The notes under the pieces were generated by a model, which was not told the origin of the DNA, ran no database searches, and was given only the letters and a program-made list of their open reading frames with translations. 64,000 nt of DNA, from assembly GCA_016808115.1 (NCBI GenBank), contig JAEQBH010002439.1, positions 682,001 through 746,000 of the forward strand. Direction: 5' to 3'. The first letter of the stretch is position 1. Each line of letters begins with the position of its first letter. Source of the stretch: Tetrastigma voinierianum (Eukaryota; Streptophyta; Magnoliopsida; Vitales; Vitaceae). The position numbers were made by a program, and so were the translations under genes. This document shows, one piece after another, positions 56,758 through 64,000 of the stretch.

Positions 56758-57846
56758 AAATAGTAAATTTGTCACATATGCAAAGTGAAAACCTAGAAAT
56801 TTTCTAGATCTCTAGATAACAAACGTTGATTCCTCGTCGAAATCTAGTTACCCAACTAATTTTGTTGAATTCCGCTAGTCGAAATTTCACGCTTAAAGGA
56901 TTGGTGTTCATGATTCAAACCAGATTTTACAAAAATCTCGGAAGTTGGGAAATTACTTGAGTTGAGTTCAAAGAAAATAATTTGAACTTGAACTGAGACA
57001 AAATGAGTAGCTTCGGGCAAAAAATCGGACCCAAGCAAGTGTGGACACGTGGCACGACGTGGACAACTCCCTTAACTTAAGCTTAAGTTAGAACAAAAGG
57101 GGACTTAAGGCAGAAAAATCATGTTTTTCTAGTGTGTTCGAACGAGAGAGAAAGAGAGAAAGAGAGAAATAGAAGAGCCAAGAGCTTCCTTCCATAGTCC
57201 ACGGAGTTCTATCGGTCAGAATTCGTCGGGCTAAGAACAAAGGTTCATCGCATCAACTAGGGCTACGCGTGGGTGCCAAAAACATGAGATTTTCCTAAGG
57301 GTCTAAATGAGGAGTTTGGGAAATCAAAGGTTTCAGGTTTAGGAAGTGTCCATGGGGCTTCCTAGGATTTCTTCTACGCTCTAAGAGGTATGTAAAACGC
57401 GAGAAATTTTCATTTTTATGAAAAAGGGTAAAACGGTAATTTTGCTAAAATAAGACAAAGCAAAACCCTAAATTTTCTACATCTCAGGCGACAAAACGGA
57501 CTTCACCATTTAATCATCTCGCGAAATCTAGGCTACCACGTCACCTCCAAAACAATCAATTGCATCGCTGAGCAATAAGTAGTATTGGTTTGATGACACA
57601 CGACATTTGCATGATGCCATATGACACCCTAAGAGTGATTACTGGCGTTGAGCCATGCCAGATACTAAAAGCGACGGCTTACATCAGCTCACACGCTACT
57701 GCAAGATGATCCCACGCCTCACATTAAGCCACAGACATGATGATGCAATAAAAAAGGAAATAAGAAATAAAAGAAAAAGGAGAAAATCGCACCACACAAA
57801 ATGGATTAAAGGAAAGGGAGGAAATTCTCCCTGACCGAATGATCGC

Positions 57847-58135
57847 GTGCTCCAAAAGAGAAGAGAAATTGCTAAGAAGAGAATGGTAGTTAAAAGAATG
57901 AGAAAACGAAATGAGAGAGAACAAAAAAAAAAAAAAAAAAAGAATTCGTTAGGTAAGAGGAAAGAAAAGCAAAAAGGAAAGAAAAGAAAGAAAAAAAACA
58001 AAGAAAGAAAAGAGTTCGTAGGAAAGAAAAGGAGAAAACGAAAAAAAACATTATAAAAGGAAAAGAAAGGAGGAGCAAAGGGTGCGTGGAGAAAGAAGAA
58101 GAAAAAAGGAAAAAAATAAAAAAATAAAAAACAAA
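57847..58135 (+). repeat. Purine-rich tract in LTR K
   Basis: Almost all A and G for nearly 290 bases, with runs of A. Similar tracts lie in LTR G (22130-22320) and LTR J (41570-41640). The long open frames on both strands here come from this composition. Confidence 0.9.
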
Positions 58136-58544
58136 GTTGTTCAAATTTTTTTATGGTGTTCCGACGGCCGGAGTTCTAGCAGAAATGAGACTAGAAGTTG
58201 GTCTACTCGACTTAGCTACGAGTAGTACCAAGAACGGAAGGATTCTGCTTCACACTCCAAGAGGTAGGGTTTCTCCTACTTCCGTGTTCCTTTTCATTTA
58301 TGGTCAGAACGGTCATGTGGGTTAGAATTGACCACGTGACTCCATTTTTCGCTATGAGATCGCTTTTCGATAATCCGATCGGGTTTTAAAGGTTGGTATC
58401 CGCCTGCTTTTGGTGCGAGACTGGTCGAAAAATGCATGTCGACTTTGCCAGGCCGATTTTCGAACCGTGCATGACGGGTTTTGAGATTGGCTTTATCTCT
58501 GTGGCCGCTATCCTAATCGGTAAAATTGATAAATTGAAAACAGA

Positions 58545-58587
58545 GTATATATATATATATATATATGAGTATATATATATATATATA

Positions 58588-58627
<40 letters not shown>
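58545..58627. repeat. Interrupted (TA)n microsatellite in LTR K
   Basis: TA tract broken by GAG near 58567 and a G near 58589; it lies at a different place in the LTR from the tracts in element B. Confidence 0.95.
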
Positions 58628-58630
<3 letters not shown>

Positions 58631-59961
58631 TGTCAGGGCCGCCTGTAGACATGCGTGATCACCGGACCGAAGCTCCACTATTGCGGATTTATAGTGAATT
58701 GTTTTTCTAGACAGCTTTTCTAATTAGTTTATGACTAAATTTTTAGCCGTTAAAACAAAGATTCAAAATTTACTAAGTCTGATTTTTTTATTATGAATGC
58801 GAATGGTTATTTTATGAAGTGTTTTTTTTTTTTTTTGTTATTGCTGGCAATTTAATAACATGTTGAATATGTGTAAGATATGTTAATATATGTGTATTTA
58901 ATGTATTAACATAATGGATGTGAATTATATATGTTTACATGGTACTGCATGGCACATATGTTCCATGTAAAGGTGCATCATACATGTAACATGAGAACCT
59001 ATAGTGGTGATTAGCGATTTAAGGCGCACGTGACATCGCATTACGCGCAAGATGACATGGGTCACCCATCATTCTCACATGAAATTCGGGCAGCTGAGCT
59101 CAGATTTCGATCTACATCCAATATGTCTCACGATTTAAAAAAATGTGTGTCATGAGCAAGAAGGGGGACCGTTAACCCCTCGTGAAAAGCCTAGAACATG
59201 GGTGTAAGAGACCCGCTGTGATCCGAAAAGTTCTGGCTGGGCTCAAAGAAGACACCTCCACAAGCCACGCATACAGACTTTCTGCCAGGTGGGATGAGCC
59301 TGACCACCCGAGATTGGTCAGCTTCCATCAGCACCAGAGCACCTGAGCCGGCGCGGCTCGACATGGGTCATTGGTAATACCAGCACTGCCACACTCGCAC
59401 ATGCATGTGTGAGTGGAGTTGGTGAGGACTCGATATGGGCATGATGACATTTCATGCATGACATAAGATATCCACGCATCGGACTCGATGTGCCAGGCAA
59501 CCATCGACATGCACTAGGTGTAGCCTTGTAGAGCCACTTTCATTAAAGCTTCGTCACCCCCGTCAGACCCCCTTCGTACACAAACCGCGCAGCATCCGAC
59601 TCCACATATGGGACCACACGCCGGATGAGAGTTTTAATGAGGCTTGTTTTATTTGTTTTGGTCATGTATTATATTCGAGCAGAACATGTATACCTTTTTG
59701 TTGTATAAAAGGACTATTGATTAAATAGTCTATCATATATTTTTGTATATTTGGGAATTAAATATGCAAGAATGGGTCTCAATATATGAGACAAATAAGT
59801 GTGATATCAGGACACCCGATATCCACAGGTTTTCGCAGGTTGACGGGTTGTCAACGGGACCCCCGGGATAGGGGTGTCACAAGGTAAGGGATTCTTCCTA
59901 CCTTGGTTTATTTTCCATTTTTAGGTTGGAAATGGTGGATGTTCGAGTTCCTGTCGAGCGT

Positions 59962-60180
59962 CCTTTGCTTAGGCGAACTATGCTTCGCCTAGGCGAGGAC
60001 ATGGAGCTTCCCCAAGAAGAAAGGGTCTCGCCAGCGGCCAGCGTTCGCCTGTGCAAAGGTAATACGCACTACAAAGCCACCCGGGGTAGAATTACTGAGT
60101 TTCTGTCCCGCCCAGGCAAGGCTGTCAGCTTCAGGGTGTACCACTTTGCCTAAGCGAAGGTAGGCTACGCTTAAGCGAGC
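59962..60180. repeat. Cluster of GCCTAGGC/GCTTAAGC-type palindromes in LTR N
   Basis: TCGCCTAGGCGA at 59985-59996 and CGCTTAAGCG at 60168-60177 are perfect palindromes. Related half-sites are GCTTAGGCGAA (59968), GTTCGCCTGTGC (60043), CGCCCAGGCAAGG (60110) and TTGCCTAAGCGAA (60146). The cluster lies in the LTR after its purine/GT-rich start. Confidence 0.8.
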
Positions 60181-61530
60181 TTGTGACTTTGTTGAAGCCT
60201 GTGTTCATGACATGTTTGGGGTCGATTTTGTGGCCCGATTTGTGATTGTTTGTGGCTTGCTTCGGGGCCATTGTATGACTGGTTTGGGAGTGTCATTGCT
60301 TGACTAAAGAGCGACATGTTTGGATGTCAATAAGTGTGTTATAATGTATTGACATGTGATGAAATTCTATGTGCAAATGGCCATTACATGGCTTGATTGT
60401 GTGTGTGTCATTGCTTGAACATGAAATGACTATAGGCGTTGATGTCGATATACGCCGCATAATATATCGACATGAATGAAATGTAGTATGGAAGTCATAT
60501 GTGTGATGTGATTTCGTCTACACACCCGATGAGTGATGATTGTGTTGTCCATTTAGCATTCATTATACATGTGGTATGATATAACATGCAATGGCGGTTA
60601 TCAATACGCATGGGGACACGATCGAACGGGTGTGAGTGTATGGTTGAAAATCAACATCGCGATTTGGTGATTGATCGCAGGTTTCGATCAAGTCGACTAA
60701 GTCCAACAGTCGCACCTGAATAAAGTGGTAAAGAAAACTTTGCGGTCGTGTAATAGCAATCGTGATAGATACCCAGGTGAAAGACCCCATTTTCGGGTTA
60801 GATATGATTCCAAATCCAGAAAAGCCTATGAAAGAGTTTAGCGCATAAGCCAGGGCGCGACACCAAAAATTCGCCACAAAAGACATATGAGTTTTGTATA
60901 TAAATGATCATTGAGGTGTAAGATCCAAAAAGCTTTTGGTTTGAAAACAAATGAATTTGTTTTGTAAAATGATCATTCGATGTAGTCCGAATGACGGATT
61001 CTATCACACATGGGCTTGGGCATCGAGTGATTGTGAGATGAGATAAAGACTCCTACTGGTGATGGGAGCCTATGACTCTGGGCATGGTACATGATTGAGT
61101 CTTCATCTCATTTCACGGCATGGCATGTGATCTCCATAGTAGAAATTGCATGTTTTTACTTGGAATGTGAATGAATTCAGGAACATGACCATTGCACGCA
61201 GACTAGTAAAGAAACTCTCGCAGAATATTCTCTACTGCATGACTCACCCTTTACGGGAAAACATTCGTGTGTGGTGTACACAGATTCATTCGAGGCCGCA
61301 ATTGTGAAGAAGGCCAACATGTGACTTTGATAAATCTTTTTGTAAAAACTTTGGAACAATCTAGTTCCGGTATGTAATAATAGTCAGAGAGTCGTGATTG
61401 AACTCTTACAGGCTGTTATAAATGTAATTTCACTATTTTTAACTTAAATATGGATAAATGGATCCCGATAAATGGGACCTAACGAGGTGGTATCGAGTTA
61501 CTCGGTATCCACAAGTATTTGATACCAGTT

Positions 61531-61960
61531 TGGTATCAAAGCTTAGGTATACGATTACCTAAGGTAGTATTACTGTTAACGGTTGTCAACTGACTCTAGG
61601 TTTTCAGTGTCACAAATTGCATTAGAGTTTAGGTATACTGGCTACCAGTATTGATGGATATGGGTATAGGTCATTAGATTCATTGTGTTCTAAAGTCACA
61701 ACTTGCATTAGAGCATAGGTATGTGATTAATTAGTGGCTGATGTGATTTGGGCTTACCCATTGAATACAATGTGTGTTCGTCAACGGACTCGGCCTGGGG
61801 GTGTCACAAACTTGGCATCGTGAGCTTAAGGTATACAGCTACCTGTGTATTTGATGGATATGGGTATAGGTCATTAGGATTCATCAGGTTATGAGGTCAT
61901 AGCTTGCATCGTGAGCATAGGTACGTGGATTACCAGTATTTGACGGGACGTGGCTTAGAC
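61531..61960 (+). repeat. Array of five PBS-like modules, three preceded by LTR ends
   Basis: TGGTATCAAAGCTTAGGTAT (61531), ATTGCATTAGAGTTTAGGTA (61616), CTTGCATTAGAGCATAGGTA (61702), CTTGGCATCGTGAGCTTAAG (61811) and GCTTGCATCGTGAGCATAGG (61902) are variants of the PBS and the bases after it. Modules 2, 3 and 4 follow TCACA, and those at 61614 and 61808 are preceded by recognisable LTR ends (GTTGTCAACTGACTC; CGTCAACGGACTCGG). Confidence 0.85.
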
Positions 61961-62202
61961 CATCGTGATACATCGGTGTTTTATGTTTATGTTCCATGAC
62001 TAATTGATTTGTGTTGTGTGAATTATATACATGGTAAATTGCATATAGGAAAAGAGAAACACTAGGGTTAGAAAACATAACCTTGAGGGTTTAGAAAAAG
62101 AACGAACGGATGGTTCGGGTTGTTGATGTATGTTAGTAGTTGACATATGTACTACTAGTTAGACAAGAAAAGGAATCTCAATTTTCTATTTGACATGTGT
62201 AG

Positions 62203-62415
62203 ATGGCAAGTCGAGGAAGAAGATGTGTAGGCTGGTGATGAGCAACAAACAACCAGCCACCGATTCGCGCCACAAGAGGTCGAGCCGAATCAACAAAAAT
62301 CTATATCCTGTTCCTCCTACCGCCGTAGTCAAGCTACCGTAGTATACCATCAGTGGCCTAACACCTGGACGGGTTTTCATCCTAGGAATGATTTGCATGG
62401 GCGAAAAAGGTAAGG
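62203..62415 (+). pseudogene. gag N-terminal remnant
   Basis: ATG at 62203 starts MASRGRRC, as in fragment C (40585) and element B (34623). Two stops follow within 15 codons. The sequence loses similarity near 62415, where another repeat begins. Confidence 0.7.
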
Positions 62416-62419
62416 CTTT

Positions 62420-63889
62420 CTATTCGATTCGATTTGTTTCAAAAATGCTATGGTAGTAGTTTGAAAATCAATAACCAGAAGACCGAAAGTGATGTGTGAA
62501 AGGTAACTCAAGATTTAAAGCCACTAACTCATAACACAGTGGCAAACAAGTGTCCCTGTTTTATCCTCGCATTATGACAAGCAACCTATATAGTCCAAGC
62601 CATAATCTGGACCTTTGTTTAACTAGCAAACCTTAACCCTGAATCACTCCTATTCAGTCAACACGCGTAATACGCATCTACGCCAAAACTCTTTCGCTTT
62701 AAACCCTAACATTCAACATCATTTCAAAGGGTTCGTAAAGACCATCTAAAAACCACAAAGGCATCTAGCAATAAGTATACACTGTATCCTAAAGCATGGT
62801 AAGTATCAAGCCAAATTAATGACATTAAATGATTTTCAACCCTAGTTTGAGAACAAGATGGGAGCTATAAATACAGCATTCGTAGTATTCAACATATGAG
62901 GATTGAACCTCGTAATCGTCCCACAACCAAGCTAGCTACCTTCTTCTTCAAAGAAAAGAGGCTTAGCCAAGCATCTCTTGAGTTGTCATCCTCAAGAGGG
63001 TTGTTTGGTAGCCTAGAAAATGAGAGAAAGAGGAGAGAGAAAGGAGAGAAAAGCAAAACCCTAACTAGTCATGAGAGAGAGCTACATAAAACAGAAAAAT
63101 CAGGCTAGTAAGATTGCTTCCCCCAATTTCTTCCTCAGGTTGCCAAAACTACTAGGGTTTATATGTGCCACCCATTATGTGCAGGAAACTACAATAAAGC
63201 CTAACATTTGGCTAAAATAAGGACAAGGAAGTAATACACCAAAAATGAAGCTCCGCTTTGCATTAATTACAAGGATGATTAGCGCGCATTAATTGCCAGA
63301 CAGCCAATTTCGCTTAGTACAAATGCGCTAGCTAAATAAATCAGCACAGAGATAGCGAAATCGTACACCGCTGGGGGACCGGCAATACTCTCGCTAGCTT
63401 AGCGAAATTTTTAGGTAATACGAAACTCGGTGATTTTTCGCTAGAACAAACAATAGCGAAATTTTGTGTCTAGCGAATTCACAATTTCGCTATGATTGCT
63501 AAATTTTCGCTATGATTGCGCAAATTCGCAATCCCAATGAATGTTCGCGAATCTTAGCTTAAATTCCCTGAATTGTCGACCTTCAATTTGCATGGCTTAA
63601 CGCTTCCTATATCAAGACCAACTTTTATCACTTTGCCTTCATTTCCTTTTCGATTTCGTATGCTCGATGGTCGATGAATGTTCAATCTTTCACAGGTTTA
63701 GCATATGTCTCGAGACATCAACCTCTCAAAGTACGCAAACCCGCAAACAACCAAAAATAACTCCTTAAACGACATAAGTGATACTAAGAAGACTTGAACA
63801 CTTCAATTGGCATAATCGCATGATTAATACAAGAAAGCACTCAAACCTATATGATATGTATTCAAATAAAGACTCGGGTACTAATCACA
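62420..63889 (-). repeat. LTR-like sequence T, minus strand, possibly Tat/Athila-like
   Basis: On the minus strand, GGTTGGGGG directly followed by TGTGATTAG at 63889 looks like a polypurine tract and LTR start. Further in come AGTTGTCATCCTC (plus, 62978) and a GAG-rich tract (62998-63055) like those of insertion I. The left boundary is approximate. The class assignment rests on the TTGGGGGTGTGAT junction, common in Tat/Athila-type elements, and on its likeness to insertion I. Confidence 0.5.
63353..63512. repeat. Cluster of TTTCGCTA / TAGCGAAA motifs
   Basis: Exact 8-mers on either strand at 63353, 63400, 63436, 63454, 63485 and 63505, with near copies at 63309, 63421 and 63471. Orientation is mixed. 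TTTCGCTATGATTGC occurs twice in tandem at 63485-63519. Confidence 0.88.
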
Positions 63890-64000
63890 CCCCCAACCGA
63901 ACGTCATATCCCTTAGCAAATGCAAAAACAAAAAAGGAGATGCATGTAGTGATTCTCAAAAGTTTATGATTCAAAAGGTTTATGTACATATAAACAAAGA
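63890..64000 (-). other. Possible 3' internal end of element T
   Basis: Reversed, this is the sequence just before a polypurine tract (TTTGCATTTGCTAAGGGATA-like, then GGTTGGGGG). The window ends before any coding part. Confidence 0.35.

Larger units (their letters stand above)
57391..59881 (+). mobile_element. Family 1 solo LTR K
   Basis: This 2491-bp LTR starts TGTAAAACGCGAG and ends ATAGGGGTGTCACA. AGGTA is duplicated exactly at 57386-57390 and 59882-59886, and removing it rejoins CTAAGAGGTA/AGGGATTCTTCC of LTR N. It contains a long purine-rich tract (57847-58135) and an interrupted (TA)n (58545-58627). No internal region is present. Confidence 0.94.
56758..61614 (+). repeat. Family 1 LTR N, interrupted by solo LTR K
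   Basis: From 56758 the sequence reads ATAGTAAATTTGTCACATAT and then AAACCTAGAAATTTTCTAG, i.e. the family 1 LTR lacking its first ~25 bp. It is interrupted at 57390/57391 and resumes at 59887 with GGGATTCTTCCTACCTTGG. Blocks near its end (ATGGATCCCGATAAATGGGA, GGTATCGAGTTACTCGGTATCC) match LTR P. The end is duplicated: a PBS appears at 61531 and again after TGTCACA at 61614. A gag start follows at 62203, so this is a 5' LTR. Confidence 0.82.

Noticed and set aside
57847..58144. Open frames on both strands (K/R/E-rich and F/S-rich)
   Set aside because: They are produced by the purine-rich tract in LTR K.
58386..58710. Open frames rich in Y and I
   Set aside because: They run through the (TA)n tract; not genes.

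Overview
The window looks like intergenic, transposon-filled DNA from a flowering plant, most likely a eudicot. The evidence is long LTR retrotransposons primed by initiator-Met tRNA (PBS near TGGTATCAGAGC), Ty1/Copia and Ty3/Gypsy pol remnants, a tRNA-derived SINE family, and AT-rich spacers with long (TA)n tracts. I found no intact host gene, no rRNA or tRNA gene, no CRISPR array, and no uninterrupted retrotransposon reading frame. Almost every open frame over 60 codons is a chance frame; the coding signal is in short, frameshifted pieces of pol and gag.

Two LTR families account for most of it. Family 1 (Ty3/Gypsy) has LTRs of about 1.8-2.5 kb that begin TGTAAAACCCGAG, end near GGGGCGTCACA, and are followed by a Met-tRNA PBS. 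Its integrase carries a chromodomain-like tail. Family 2 is seen only as LTRs that begin TGTAACACCCC and carry internal tandem arrays. A third group near 52.6-53.8 kb and 62.4-63.9 kb looks Tat/Athila-like.

Layout. 0.7-1.8 kb: Copia RT-RNase H remnant, minus strand. 4.05-19.7 kb: a plus-strand Copia pol that appears split by about 15 kb of nested LTR DNA. Inside that are a minus-strand family 1 LTR, the complete-ended but gag-less element A (5329-13901, TSD CATGC), and a repeat-expanded family 2 LTR. 21.7-27.8 kb: a three-level nest of solo LTRs, with perfect TSDs on the two inner ones. 31.1-40.0 kb: element B, which keeps gag and protease but has lost RT-RNase H. 40.2-47.5 kb: a gag fragment cut by an LTR, a family 2 LTR with two tandem arrays, and an LTR/integrase chimera next to a full LTR. 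47.5-51.9 kb: AT-rich DNA with three SINE copies. 51.9-56.8 kb: a Copia element with a short LTR, interrupted by a minus-strand family 1 LTR that itself holds a third insertion. 56.8-62.4 kb: a family 1 LTR interrupted by a solo LTR (TSD AGGTA), then an amplified PBS array and a gag start. 62.4 kb to the end: a minus-strand LTR with a cluster of TTTCGCTA motifs.

The window therefore records layers of insertion, solo-LTR formation and deletion rather than a cellular pathway. A and B keep complementary halves of the same coding set. The least ordinary observations are the two nested stacks, the PBS array, the palindromic motif clusters, and family 2 LTRs that repeatedly grow internal arrays.
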